A stretch of DNA of 64,000 nt from Chryseobacterium ginsenosidimutans (GCF_030823405.1 NZ_JAUSXC010000001.1:2091001-2155000), one strand, 5' to 3'. Positions 26,782 to 35,512 are shown, counted from the first letter of the stretch. Program-made: numbers and translations. Notes: generated by a model not told the origin, from the sequence alone.

Positions 26782-27321
26782 ATGAAGACGATAAAAGTTC
26801 CCCAAAAAGATGAACTGAGTGTAGAATCCCAAGCTATTTTGGATGGAATAGAGAAAAAGATGGGCAGCATTCCCAATCTATACGCAACTATCGCATATTC
26901 ATCCTCAGCTTTAAAAGCTATGCTTGATGCAGAATCAACTCTGTCACATCAGTCATCTTTTTCTGCAAAAGAAAGAGAAGCTATAAATCTTATTGTTTCG
27001 CAAGTTAATGAGTGTGACTATTGCCTTGCTGCACATACAGCAATGGCACAAGGCAGGGGATTCAGCGAGGATGATACACTTGCCATACGTAGGGCAGAAT
27101 ATCAAGACAAAAAGCTCAATGCTGTCATAAAATTGGCACAATCCATCGCAAACAATAAAGGTGAAGCCGGAGAAGCCGTTCTTGAAAACTTCTTTACTGC
27201 CGGCTATAATGAAAAGGCATTGATTGAATTAACAGCTCTAGTTGCATTGAGAAGTTTTACCAACTACGTTTTTGCAAATACACAGATACCAATTGATTTT
27301 CCAGTTGCACAAGCAATTTAA
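26782..27321 (+). CDS. Carboxymuconolactone decarboxylase/AhpD-like protein
   Basis: A 179-residue all-helical CMD-family protein. The AhpD-type redox motif is present: C78-D-Y-C81 followed by H85 (ECDYCLAAHTAMA), preceded by the AINLIVSQVN helix. CxxC...H members act as thiol-disulfide peroxidase-linked proteins rather than true decarboxylases. The C-terminal part (TNYVFANTQIPIDFP) is typical of the alkylhydroperoxidase AhpD core subgroup. Second gene of the site B operon; the company of reductases and hydrolases suggests a role in oxidative or electrophile stress. Confidence 0.9.
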   Translation: MKTIKVPQKDELSVESQAILDGIEKKMGSIPNLYATIAYSSSALKAMLDAESTLSHQSSFSAKEREAINLIVSQVNECDYCLAAHTAMAQGRGFSEDDTLAIRRAEYQDKKLNAVIKLAQSIANNKGEAGEAVLENFFTAGYNEKALIELTALVALRSFTNYVFANTQIPIDFPVAQAI

Positions 27322-27409
27322 TGCAGTATTAAAAGAAGCCTTTGGGAAATATTTAGAAGTTTTCTTTAAACTGCCTATGATATAAATATAAATAATATAA
27401 ATTTTAATT

Positions 27410-28249
27410 ATGACAACATTAAAAGAAACGTCGGTAAGTACACCTACACGATATATTGAAGCCAACGGAACCACTTATGCATACCGTAGGTTTGGAAAGA
27501 AAGCTGGAGTTCCCGTTATAGGTTTTCAACATTTTACAGGGACGTTGGACAATTGGGATCCTACAATAATGGATGGATTGGCACAGGAGCGCGAGGTTAT
27601 TATTTTTGATAATAAAGGAGTAGGGAACAGCAGGGGTGAAACGCCTGACAATGTACTTAAAATGACCGAAGATGCAATCGATTTTATCAAAGCTTTAGGC
27701 ATTACTGAATTTGATGTGCTCGGATTTTCATTAGGTGGATTTATTGCTCAGTATCTTGGCGTGAGATATAGTGAAATGGTGAGAAAGATAATCATTGTCG
27801 GTTCAGCTCCGCAAGGCGCAAAAGTCTTAGAAGGATTTAATGATCTCATCGCTAAAGGTCCGCATTCAGATCCTGCTGAATTGTTTCTTTACATATTCTT
27901 TACCCCATCGGAAAATAGCCGTGCTAAAGGTAAGGAAGCATTAAAGCGTTTGTATGAAAGATCAGAAGACAGAGACAGAGATGCTGTCGTGGGAGCTGTA
28001 TCAGCACAGGCGAAAGCAATAACAGATTGGGAAAAAACATCGGATATCAACCTTGCGGAAATTACTGTACCGGTTCTGATCATCCAGGGCAGCAATGATG
28101 AAATGATGGATTCCAAGACATCTTATGAACTGTTTGAGCAGATTCCAAATGCCCTGTTAAGCTATTATCCTGATTCTGCACACGGATCTTTTTTCCAATA
28201 TCCTGATATGTTTGTCAAGCAGGCAAATGGCTTTTTGAATGATTTCTAA
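27410..28249 (+). CDS. Alpha/beta hydrolase
   Basis: A 279-residue alpha/beta hydrolase. Nucleophile elbow GFSLGG with S107, acid in QGSNDEMMD (~D228-232), and histidine in DSAHGSFFQYP (~H263). The N-terminal HFTGTLDNWDP segment carries the oxyanion HFTG. It resembles the esterase/haloperoxidase-like hydrolases with the YAYRRFG start motif. The related gene at 29397 shares the layout (RFRGIMDTWDP, GWSYGG, DAGHGPQHQYP), so the two are probably paralogues. It follows the CMD-like gene by 88 nt with no separate operator, so it likely belongs to the same unit. Confidence 0.9.
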   Translation: MTTLKETSVSTPTRYIEANGTTYAYRRFGKKAGVPVIGFQHFTGTLDNWDPTIMDGLAQEREVIIFDNKGVGNSRGETPDNVLKMTEDAIDFIKALGITEFDVLGFSLGGFIAQYLGVRYSEMVRKIIIVGSAPQGAKVLEGFNDLIAKGPHSDPAELFLYIFFTPSENSRAKGKEALKRLYERSEDRDRDAVVGAVSAQAKAITDWEKTSDINLAEITVPVLIIQGSNDEMMDSKTSYELFEQIPNALLSYYPDSAHGSFFQYPDMFVKQANGFLNDF

Positions 28250-28296
28250 TATTCATTTTAATATAGAAATCCAGAGCAACGGGCAGATTACAAATG

Positions 28297-28329
28297 AAAG
28301 TCTTCTTCTTTTTTTGGAAGGCTTTTTTT
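28297..28329 (+). terminator. Rho-independent terminator after the hydrolase gene
   Basis: AAAGTCTTC and GAAGGCTTT form a 9-bp stem with one G-U pair and an 11-nt loop, followed by a run of T (seven in all). It ends the three-gene unit just before the next operator. Confidence 0.6.
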
Positions 28330-28363
28330 AAAATTAAATTTAAAAATATTGTCAACGTCATTT

Positions 28364-28420
28364 TGTGCTATTAATCAGCTGAAACGGACTACCCGATTTC
28401 TTGAGTTGAAAGTAACTTTG
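28364..28420 (+). promoter_or_regulatory. Shared AraC-type operator (site D) with -7 element
   Basis: The element at 28364-28391 starts TGTGCTATT and has CAGCTGAAAC in the middle; 21 bp later lies TAACTTTG (28413-28420), identical to the -7 of site B. The SDR gene starts at 28450. Confidence 0.65.
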
Positions 28421-28449
28421 CCCTATTAAATAACAATAAAAATAAAACA

Positions 28450-29274
28450 ATGAGTAAAATAATTTTTATAACTGGGGCATCAAAAGGATTTGGAAAATTA
28501 TGGGCAGAAGCGCTTTTGAAAAGAGGAGATAAAGTGGCGGCTTCGGCAAGAAATATTTCTGTTTTGGATGATTTGAAAGCTGAATACGGCGACCAGATTC
28601 TACCTTTACAACTAGATGTCAATAACCGCTCAGAAGTTTTCGAAGTGGTTGAAAAGATTGAAAAAAATTTCGGTAGAATCGATGTTTTGATCAATAATGC
28701 AGGATTTGGAGTATTCGGTACGACAGAAGAAACAACAGAACAGCAGGCGAGAGACCAAATGGAAACCAATTTCTTTGGCTCCCTTTGGGTGGCACAAGCA
28801 GTCTTGCCGATAATGAGAAAACAGAAAAGCGGCCATATTATTCAGGTTTCAAGCTTTTTGGGATTGACGACCTTACCATTATTAGGGTTATATAATGCTT
28901 CAAAATTCGCTGTTGAAGGTTTAATCGAAACCTTGGGGAGTGAAACGGCTCATTTGGGAATTAAAACTACCTTGATAGAGCCGAACGGTTTTGCGACAGA
29001 TTGGGCGGGCGCTTCGGCAGTTCAGACTTCATCGAACATTGCAGATTACAATACGGTGCGTGCAGCTTTTGCAGAATCTGGAGACAATCCTGAGACCTGG
29101 GGCAAACCTGAAGCTACCGTCCAACCGATTTTAGATGTTATCGACAACCAAAATCCGCCAAAGAGATTACTGTTCGGTAAAATTGCATATCACGTGGTGA
29201 ATGAAGTGTACAAAAAACGTCTTGAAGATATTGAGAACTGGAAAGAAGTCAGCATCGCAGCACACGGACATTAA
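28450..29274 (+). CDS. Short-chain dehydrogenase/reductase
   Basis: A 274-residue classical SDR. The nucleotide-binding motif TGASKGFG is at residues 8-15, the stabilising NNAG at 82-85, the catalytic serine at about 134-135 in IIQVSSFLG and Y148/K152 in YNASKFAVEG. R34 after the second strand (AASARN) and the lack of an acidic residue there suggest NADP(H) preference. Substrate unknown; the IEPNGFATDW segment is typical of oxidoreductases annotated as NAD(P)-dependent SDRs in flavobacteria. Single gene with its own shared operator. Confidence 0.93.
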   Translation: MSKIIFITGASKGFGKLWAEALLKRGDKVAASARNISVLDDLKAEYGDQILPLQLDVNNRSEVFEVVEKIEKNFGRIDVLINNAGFGVFGTTEETTEQQARDQMETNFFGSLWVAQAVLPIMRKQKSGHIIQVSSFLGLTTLPLLGLYNASKFAVEGLIETLGSETAHLGIKTTLIEPNGFATDWAGASAVQTSSNIADYNTVRAAFAESGDNPETWGKPEATVQPILDVIDNQNPPKRLLFGKIAYHVVNEVYKKRLEDIENWKEVSIAAHGH

Positions 29275-29306
29275 TGGATAGTTTTGAAATCGGTGGAAGA
29301 AGTTCT

Positions 29307-29363
29307 TGTGCTGATCTTCCGCTGATTTGTGAAACTATTTTGAATCAAATATTTTCAACTTTG
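29307..29363 (+). promoter_or_regulatory. Shared AraC-type operator (site E, most diverged) with -7-like element
   Basis: The element at 29307-29334 keeps TGTGCT and GCTGA at the same positions and agrees with site B at 17 of 28 bases. The expected spacing is kept: CAACTTTG (29356-29363) lies 21 bp further on and differs from the -7 of sites B and D by one base. The next ATG is at 29397. Confidence 0.5.
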
Positions 29364-29396
29364 AATTATTAAATAAGAAACCAAATATTGATATTT

Positions 29397-30227
29397 ATGA
29401 AAACAACAGCTTTAAACGCAGAAACTCTATTTGAAGAAATAAACAACAACAAAATTGCTTACAGAACATTCGGAAACGGAACGCCATTGTTCTTTGTCAA
29501 CCGATTCAGAGGAATAATGGACACTTGGGATCCTTTATTTCTGGATTCTTTGGCAGAAAAAAACACGATTATCCTTTTTGATTATCCGGGAATCGGAAGT
29601 TCAGAAGGGGAACTGCCTTTGGATATTTTGGAAGTGGCAAAAACGGTTCCTGCTTTGGCAGACCATTTGGGAATACAAAAATTCAATGTTTTGGGTTGGT
29701 CTTATGGTGGTTTGGTGACGCAGGCGGTTACTTTTCAAAATCAGGATCGTGTTTTGAAAACCGTTTTGATTGGGACGAATCCTCCGGGAGAAAATGCAAT
29801 CCCAATCGAACCTGTATTTTTTGAGCACGCTTTGAAGCCTGTTAATGATCTGAATGACGAATATTATCTGTTCTTCGAGCCCGCATCTGAAAAAAGCAGA
29901 CAGGCGGCCAAAGAATCCCACGAGAGAATCGGGCAGAGACTAGACCGTTCGTTAATTCCTTCAACACCGGAAATTTTCCAAAGATATTTTGCAGGGTCTG
30001 CACCTTTCAAAGAAGATCAACAGAATTTCCTTGGAGCTTATCAAACTTTACAGACACCGGTTTTGGTGATTTCGGGTGATCACGATATTAGTTTTGCCAC
30101 AGAAAACTGGTTTCCATTGTTGAAAAATGCGCCGACGATGCAACATCTGATTCTGAATGATGCAGGTCATGGGCCACAACATCAGTATCCGGAATTAACT
30201 GCAGGTTATATCAACTTTTTCTTGTAA
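29397..30227 (+). CDS. Alpha/beta hydrolase (paralogue of the gene at 27410)
   Basis: A 276-residue alpha/beta hydrolase: nucleophile S102 in GWSYGG, acid in SGDHDISF, histidine in DAGHGPQHQYP. The start at 29397 (MKTTALNAETLF) is an ATG; an upstream in-frame TTG 9 nt earlier is less likely. It shares layout and several motifs with the hydrolase at 27410, such as the TWDP/NWDP turn after strand 1. It is probably an esterase- or haloperoxidase-like enzyme; no substrate can be named. It is followed after 69 nt by an AraC gene on the same strand. Confidence 0.9.
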   Translation: MKTTALNAETLFEEINNNKIAYRTFGNGTPLFFVNRFRGIMDTWDPLFLDSLAEKNTIILFDYPGIGSSEGELPLDILEVAKTVPALADHLGIQKFNVLGWSYGGLVTQAVTFQNQDRVLKTVLIGTNPPGENAIPIEPVFFEHALKPVNDLNDEYYLFFEPASEKSRQAAKESHERIGQRLDRSLIPSTPEIFQRYFAGSAPFKEDQQNFLGAYQTLQTPVLVISGDHDISFATENWFPLLKNAPTMQHLILNDAGHGPQHQYPELTAGYINFFL

Positions 30228-30296
30228 TAAAATATCAAATTCTGAATATTGAAATTCAGATCAAATAGAGTAAATTAGATAAAAATTTAAAATCCG

Positions 30297-31187
30297 ATGC
30301 AACACTATAAAACCCTTACCGAATTGCATTTGGGCAATTCCTGGGATGCTCCGGAACATCCGCTTTTCAGTATGATCGGCTGTCAGTCGGCGTGTACTTT
30401 GGGAAATCGGGAATTCACAACAGACTGTTATGTCATTGCTTTTAAGAAAATAAAATCAGGTGTTTTTATGTATGGCAGAACACCGTATGACCATAACAAC
30501 GGCAGTATGTTCTTTGCAAAACCTCGACAGATCATCGAAATGAAAGATTTGGAATTTGAAGAGACTGGCTATATGCTGATGATTCACGAAGATTATCTGA
30601 ACGGTCACGAGCTTTTTAAGGAAATAGAAAAGTATAGCTTTTTTGATTACGAGGTCACGGAAGCTTTGCATCTTTCTCCAAAAGAAGAGCAACTTATTTT
30701 GGACCTTCACTCAAAAATACAAGGTGAATATTTCAATAATCCTGATGAATACAGCCGGGAAATTATTCTTAGCCATATTTCGTCTATTTTGAAATATGCG
30801 CAGCGGTTTTATAAAAGACAATTTATCGACCGTGCACAGGTAACAGGAAGGACTGCTTCGAAATTCAACGACGCTCTGAAAAAATATATCAGTGAAGGAC
30901 AGTTAGAAAAAAACGGACTTCCGACTGTAGCACAATTGGCTGACCAACTTTTTGTTTCGCCACGATATCTTAGTGATTTATTGAAACAAGAAACAGGAAA
31001 AACGGCAATGGAACTGATTCACATTTTTCTGATTTCAGAAGCTAAAAACCTTTTAAGATTAAAAGAAAAAGGCATTACAGAAATTGCTTACGAACTTGGT
31101 TTTGAAAACGCTTCCTATTTTACCCGATTGTTCAAGAAACAGACGGGAATGAAACCTCTGGAATTCAGAAATATGAATTTGAATTAA
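30297..31187 (+). CDS. AraC-family regulator (third of three related ones)
   Basis: A 296-residue AraC regulator, closely similar to the one at 23716 (see the shared motifs listed there). HTH region ~190-296: LPTVAQLADQLFVSPRYLSDL and ITEIAYELGFENASYFTRL followed by FKKQTGMKPLEF. Co-oriented with the hydrolase upstream and separated from the next operator (site C) by a terminator. As it sits between sites E and C it is a strong candidate for the protein that binds the shared element. Confidence 0.92.
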   Translation: MQHYKTLTELHLGNSWDAPEHPLFSMIGCQSACTLGNREFTTDCYVIAFKKIKSGVFMYGRTPYDHNNGSMFFAKPRQIIEMKDLEFEETGYMLMIHEDYLNGHELFKEIEKYSFFDYEVTEALHLSPKEEQLILDLHSKIQGEYFNNPDEYSREIILSHISSILKYAQRFYKRQFIDRAQVTGRTASKFNDALKKYISEGQLEKNGLPTVAQLADQLFVSPRYLSDLLKQETGKTAMELIHIFLISEAKNLLRLKEKGITEIAYELGFENASYFTRLFKKQTGMKPLEFRNMNLN

Positions 31188-31210
31188 ATTGAATAAATGT
31201 AATAATAGTC

Positions 31211-31242
31211 AAAAACCTCTTATCATCGATTGGAGGTTTTTT
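31211..31242 (+). terminator. Rho-independent terminator after the AraC gene
   Basis: AAAAACCTC and GAGGTTTTT form a 9-bp stem with a 13-nt loop, followed by TTTT. It lies 24 nt after the AraC stop. Confidence 0.75.
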
Positions 31243-31275
31243 ATGTTTAAAAAAGAATATTTATTTCAGTAAATC

Positions 31276-31332
31276 TGTGCTATTCTTTCGGTGAAATGAG
31301 TTATTTATTGCCGGCGATTCATTCTAAATTTG
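31276..31332 (+). promoter_or_regulatory. Shared AraC-type operator (site C) with -7 element
   Basis: The element at 31276-31303 has direct half-sites TGTGCTAT and TGAGTTAT 21 bp apart, agrees with site B at 23 of 28 bases and shares the upstream GTAAATC. The -7 element TAAATTTG (31325-31332) begins 21 bp after it. Gene start at 31374. Confidence 0.65.
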
Positions 31333-31373
31333 TTCTATTAAAATCATTGAAAAACAAATAACAAAAGATGATT

Positions 31374-32450
31374 ATGAAAGCAAAATTAATTGCAATGAGC
31401 CTGTTTTTATCACTATTCAATTCTGTAAAAGCACAACTCCAAAAAGTCGCAATTTCTAATATTGTTTGGAACGGTGTAACAACAAGTTCGGACGGAAGGA
31501 TATTTGTCAATTTTCCCAGAATCGAAGGTGATAAAGGAATGAGAATCGGAGAAGTTCTTAAAAACGGAAATATTATTCCTTATCCCAACAAAGACTGGAA
31601 CAATTGGGAAAATGGAGCTGATGTAAATAATAAATTTGTCAGAACCAATTCTCTAAGAATCGGACCAGACGGATTGCTGTGGATTGTAGATACGGGAACG
31701 CCGTCGATGGGACAGGATCCGTTATTGGGAAATGCTTTGAAATTAGTTTCTATTGATATTAAAACCAATACGGTTCAGCAGATTATTCCACTTTCGTTAG
31801 TTTCAAAACCATCGACTTTTATTGATGATTTAAGGATTGTGGGAAATACGATTTATCTTACGGATGCAGGTGAACCCGCTTTAATCATTTTGGATAAAAG
31901 GACAGGAAAAGGAAGAAGGGTTTTGGAAAGTCATACCTCAACCACAGATAACTTACCGATAAAAGCAGAAGGAAAAATAATGAAGGATAAACAGGGAAAT
32001 GAGGTAAGAATTCATGCAGACCAATTGGAAATTTCGCCCGATGGAAAATGGCTTTACTTTCAGCCTGCAAGCGGACCGCTTTGGAAAGTGGAAACACAGT
32101 ATTTGAATAATCACGAACTAAGTGAAACGGATCTGGAATCAAAGGTCTCATTGTTCTACAATACACCGTCAACAGGCGGAACAGCCATCGACGCAGACGG
32201 AAATATCTACGTAAGCGATGTTAATCTCAAACAAATCATAAAAATTACGTCTGATGGAAAGGAGAGTTTGGTCATTAAAGATGAAAAATTACTTTGGGCA
32301 GACGCTTTATGGATAGATGATAACGGCTATTTATGGATTCCTACAGGACAGCTGAATCGTTTGGCGGCATTTCAAAAAGGAATCAACCAAGTGCAGTTTC
32401 CGGTTGTCATTTATAAACTGAAAGTCGAAGCAAAACCAACAAGAAATTAA
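31374..32450 (+). CDS. Secreted SMP-30/major royal jelly-like protein
   Basis: A 358-residue exported protein: signal peptide of about 21 residues (MSLFLSLFNSVKAQ), then a beta-propeller-like sequence with regularly spaced blades (PDGLLWIVDTGTP, SPDGKWLYFQPASGP, DADGNIYVSDVN, DDNGYLWIPTGQL). These phrases are typical of the major royal jelly/yellow family and related gluconolactonase-like propellers. It may be a periplasmic lactonase or a ligand-binding propeller. An in-frame ATG 6 nt upstream is an alternative start. It forms a unit with the quinone reductase-like gene (27-nt gap) under site C. Confidence 0.85.
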   Translation: MKAKLIAMSLFLSLFNSVKAQLQKVAISNIVWNGVTTSSDGRIFVNFPRIEGDKGMRIGEVLKNGNIIPYPNKDWNNWENGADVNNKFVRTNSLRIGPDGLLWIVDTGTPSMGQDPLLGNALKLVSIDIKTNTVQQIIPLSLVSKPSTFIDDLRIVGNTIYLTDAGEPALIILDKRTGKGRRVLESHTSTTDNLPIKAEGKIMKDKQGNEVRIHADQLEISPDGKWLYFQPASGPLWKVETQYLNNHELSETDLESKVSLFYNTPSTGGTAIDADGNIYVSDVNLKQIIKITSDGKESLVIKDEKLLWADALWIDDNGYLWIPTGQLNRLAAFQKGINQVQFPVVIYKLKVEAKPTRN

Positions 32451-32477
32451 TCAAAATTAACATTAAATAAAAATAGT

Positions 32478-33416
32478 ATGAAAGCAATTGTATTAAAAAC
32501 AGCAGGAAATGTAGAAAATTTAGAATACGTTGAATTGGAAAAACCAACCATCAAAGATGGAGAAGTTTTAGTAAAAGTAAAAGCCATCAGCATCAATCCG
32601 GTGGATACGAAAAGTCGACAAGGAAAAGGTGTTTACGGAAGAATCAAAGAAGAAAGTCCATTGATTTTAGGTTGGGATATTTCGGGAATTGTAGAGGAAA
32701 GTAAAAGTGAAATTTTTAAAGTTGGCGATGAGGTCTTCGGGATGGTCAATTTCCCAGGACACGGAAAAGCTTATGCAGAATATGTGGTAGCTCCTGCCAA
32801 TCAACTTGCGTTAATACCGAAAAATATTTCCTTTGAAGATGCTGCGGCAAGTACTTTGGTGGCGCTTACCGCCTATCAGGCTTTGGTTCACAATGCCAAT
32901 ATCCAGAAAGGGCAGAATGTTTTGGTGCATGCAGCTTCTGGTGGCGTTGGTCATTTTGCAGTACAGCTTGCCAAACATTTAGGTGCACATGTTACGGGAA
33001 CCTCATCGCTTAAGAATAAAGATTTTGTGTTGAGTTTGGGAGCGGATTCATATATTGATTATCATTCTGTTGACTGGAAAACCGCTCCGGAAGCGTTTGA
33101 TTTTGTATTGGATACGATTGGTGGTGATAATATTGATAATTCTCTGGAAGTAACTAAAGAAGGCGGTACCATTATCAGCATTCCAAGCGGTTTGAATGAA
33201 AAAGTAACCGAAAAAGCAGAAGCAAAAGGGGTAAAAGGCTATTTTATTTTGGTACAGTCGAATGGTGATGATATGAAGCAAATCGCTCATCTATTGGAAA
33301 TTGGAGCCATAAAACCACACGTTTCAAAAACTTTTCCTTTTGAGCAGATGAGAGAAGCCCATTTGGAACAGGAAACAGGAAGAACGGTTGGGAAAATAAT
33401 AATTAAATTAAATTAA
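32478..33416 (+). CDS. MDR-family NADP-dependent oxidoreductase (quinone reductase-like)
   Basis: A 312-residue medium-chain reductase without catalytic zinc ligands. The GroES-like half contains SINPVDTKSRQG and GWDISGIVEESK; the nucleotide-binding half has HAASGGVGHFAVQLAKHLGA at about 151-170 (AASGGVG loop, preferring NADPH). This pattern matches zeta-crystallin/quinone oxidoreductases, which reduce quinones or alpha,beta-unsaturated carbonyls. It lies in the site C operon, fitting a regulon for handling electrophiles. Confidence 0.93.
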   Translation: MKAIVLKTAGNVENLEYVELEKPTIKDGEVLVKVKAISINPVDTKSRQGKGVYGRIKEESPLILGWDISGIVEESKSEIFKVGDEVFGMVNFPGHGKAYAEYVVAPANQLALIPKNISFEDAAASTLVALTAYQALVHNANIQKGQNVLVHAASGGVGHFAVQLAKHLGAHVTGTSSLKNKDFVLSLGADSYIDYHSVDWKTAPEAFDFVLDTIGGDNIDNSLEVTKEGGTIISIPSGLNEKVTEKAEAKGVKGYFILVQSNGDDMKQIAHLLEIGAIKPHVSKTFPFEQMREAHLEQETGRTVGKIIIKLN

Positions 33417-33417
33417 A

Positions 33418-33561
33418 GCCGAATTTGCATTTTCAACTGAAGCAAATCCGCAATCTGAAAAAGGAAAGGCTGCAGGAACAAGCGCAAGAAAATCTGCTTT
33501 GGAATTAAGCAAGTTCTTCAAAGACTTCAGAAAAATTTCTGTTGAAGAACCCAAAAAATAA
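33418..33561 (+). pseudogene. C-terminal gene fragment without a start
   Basis: Directly after the stop of the MDR gene, a 47-codon frame opens with EFAFSTEANPQSEKGKAAG and continues SARKSALELSKFF to a TAA. The composition (lysine/alanine/glutamate, amphipathic helix) is clearly protein-like, but there is no ATG. It must be the tail of a lost gene fused to the end of the operon by a deletion. I cannot name its family. Confidence 0.4.
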
Positions 33562-33575
33562 ATTCTATACATATT

Positions 33576-33608
33576 AAAGAGGCTGTCTGAAAAGAACAAC
33601 CTCTTTTT
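33576..33608 (+). terminator. Rho-independent terminator of the site C operon
   Basis: AAAGAGG and CCTCTTT form a 7-bp stem with a 17-nt loop followed by TT; positioned 15 nt after the fragment at 33418-33561. Confidence 0.65.
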
Positions 33609-33657
33609 ATAGGGTAGAAAAAGGAATGTTTGGTCCGTTATCAATAAATTCTTTTTT

Positions 33658-34308
33658 TTATAAATTGTTTTCTTGATCAATATGTAACAATCTTTCAGTC
33701 CACTTGTTTAACAACAATGCCCTTTCTTCGTTTGAAAGTCGCTCTACAGAGTATGCTACTTGTGGTTGTAATGTGGAGAAACCAAGAAATTCAAAAACAC
33801 CGCGATGGATAGGAAAAAGTATAGCGTTGATATCCCCATATTTTTCTTTACTGTAATTTTTTTCGGGACCGCCGGCTGTAACAGAAAGCATGGCTTTTTT
33901 TCCTACTGAGAATCCGTTGTCAAAAATTCTGCCGTTATCATAGAATTTGCCCATTGAAAAGACTTTATCGATCCAGCCTTTTAAAATGGCAGGAACCGAA
34001 AACCAATATAACGGGAATTGCCAGATCATGATATCACACCATTCCACCTTTTCTTGTTCAGCTACGATATCACTGGAAAATGTGTTTTGTTGCAGAGCAG
34101 ATACTTCTTCATCCTGCTGTTTGAAAAATTCTGTATTATTTAATTGGGTAAAATTTTCCTTGCCACTGACGGGTTGGAAACCTATTTTGTACAGGTCAGA
34201 AGTTCTGACCTCATATCCTGCTTTTTTCAGGGTTTTGACTGCTTGTTGATACAATGCAGCATTGAAACTTTTTTCTTCAGGATGAGCAAGAACAATAAGT
34301 ACTTTCAT
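33658..34308 (-). CDS. Flavodoxin-fold NAD(P)H oxidoreductase (NQO1-like)
   Basis: A 216-residue enzyme of the NAD(P)H dehydrogenase (quinone) flavodoxin-like family. The FMN/FAD phosphate loop is LIVLAHPEEKSFNAAL at the N-terminus; IMIWQFPLYWFSVPAILKGW is the flavin-binding strand and loop, with the conserved tryptophan and the AMLSVTAGG strand after it. Usually reduces quinones, azo dyes or other electrophiles. The ATG at 34308 is preferred over one 9 nt earlier because it starts the first strand directly. Divergent from an HxlR regulator across a 105-bp region, the classical arrangement in which the regulator represses the reductase until an electrophile such as a quinone is present. Confidence 0.93.
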   Translation of the reverse strand: MKVLIVLAHPEEKSFNAALYQQAVKTLKKAGYEVRTSDLYKIGFQPVSGKENFTQLNNTEFFKQQDEEVSALQQNTFSSDIVAEQEKVEWCDIMIWQFPLYWFSVPAILKGWIDKVFSMGKFYDNGRIFDNGFSVGKKAMLSVTAGGPEKNYSKEKYGDINAILFPIHRGVFEFLGFSTLQPQVAYSVERLSNEERALLLNKWTERLLHIDQENNL

Positions 34309-34413
34309 ATTTTTCATTTTAAAAATTAACTATCAAAATTATAGTTGCAAAATTATTTTTAGTTCTTTAGATTTGCAATAACTATCCTGATAGATAGGTT
34401 AAATGAAAATCGG

Positions 34414-34782
34414 ATGAAAGAAGAATGCATTAGTGAACAGATAAAATTAAGAGGAAAAATTTATCCTTGTACGATCAGTCTGACGATGGATCTTGTCGGC
34501 GGAAAATGGAAAACGGTCATACTTTACCACTTGAAGGATGGTGCCAAAAGGTATAGTGAATTGCGGAAAGAAATGCCTGCAGTTACAGAAATGACGCTAA
34601 GTTTGCAGTTAAAGCAATTAGAAAAAGATGGATTGATTTCAAGAAAAGTTTATGGCAAAAAACCACCGATCAGGGTGGTCTATGATTTGACTGATCTGGG
34701 AAAGACTTTTGTTCCTATTTTGGAGGCAATCACCGAATGGGGTAATCAGATTGTAAGACAGGAGGGTGAGTTTGTAGATTAA
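34414..34782 (+). CDS. HxlR-family transcriptional regulator
   Basis: A 122-residue winged-helix regulator. The family starts with a conserved CTISLTMDLVGGKWKTVIL (here residues ~13-31, with the cysteine used for redox/electrophile sensing in members such as YodB/CatR), then RYSELRKEMPAVTEMTLSLQ and QLEKDGLISRKVYGKKPP with the wing. Divergent from the NQO1-like reductase; the shared 105-bp region probably holds its operator. Likely function: derepression of the reductase upon electrophile stress (inference from family). Confidence 0.92.
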   Translation: MKEECISEQIKLRGKIYPCTISLTMDLVGGKWKTVILYHLKDGAKRYSELRKEMPAVTEMTLSLQLKQLEKDGLISRKVYGKKPPIRVVYDLTDLGKTFVPILEAITEWGNQIVRQEGEFVD

Positions 34783-35104
34783 CTCAAGGATAACTAATTG
34801 AAAAAATACATTTTGTGCCATTTTTGTAATGACATTATATCCTGAAGTAAATGGATTATAGAATTAAGATCAGTTTTATAATTTTTATCGTTAATTGCAG
34901 TCATATCAACTTATCTTACTTAAATGACGATTTTCCAACACACAGAAATTAGAAAAATACTACCAAATTTGATCTCTTCAGCTGCAAATACAAACCTTGA
35001 TAATGATATAGTCGCCATTATCTCATCGTGAAGCACCGGCATTTTCAATATTTATATGTTTAATAATAGTTTACCTTATATTTCAGGTCTAATAGTTTTA
35101 GTAA
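34783..35104. other. 322-bp gap with a possible 35-codon frame
   Basis: AT-rich sequence between the HxlR gene and the next minus-strand fragment. It holds one short frame (34924-35031, plus strand, MTIFQHTEIRKILPNL...) which could be a gene stub; I see no start signal or family. No tRNA, repeat or terminator was recognised. Confidence 0.3.
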
Positions 35105-35512
35105 TTATTTGGGTCTTACCATCAGTTTAGTTGAATAAGTTGCTTTTACTGTTACAATTTTGTTATTTTTCATTATTGTTTCTTTTTTTTCAAGGGATTC
35201 ATAATTGACGTGTACCAAATTATCTTCAATTATCCGAAATTGCTTGTCCAGTTTTATAGTTTGGATATCATTTTCATCGTTCATATTAACAATTTTGTAA
35301 GTGAAATCGTCTCTCCAAAAATATTTGTAGTGATCTGTATGTTTCTCCTGAATGCCAATTGAAGCCTTCTGTAAGTAACTAATGTCTTTGCCTTTTCCTG
35401 AAAAAATCAGTTTAGTATAAATTATTTTTTTTTCATTCTTATCTAAATTATGGTCTTCAATTGAATTTTTGCTTGAAACGGCTCTGAAAAGAGTGATTTC
35501 TTGCTGATGTTT
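35105..35512 (-). pseudogene. Protein-coding fragment lying in frame after the HxlR stop
   Basis: Immediately after the TGA of the HxlR gene, in the same frame, about 135 codons are open and read as protein (KDISYLQKASIGIQEKHTDH, FWRDDFTYKIVNM, and a lysine-rich end MKNNKIVTVKATYSTKLMV). There is no start codon before an internal ATG at about residue 70. It looks like the C-terminal two thirds of a lost secreted or cytoplasmic protein that a deletion joined to the HxlR gene. Family not recognised. Confidence 0.45.

Noticed and set aside
34814..34841. Sixth possible copy of the shared AraC element (18 of 28 bases)
   Set aside because: There is no TAnnTTTG at the expected distance and no gene follows on that strand.
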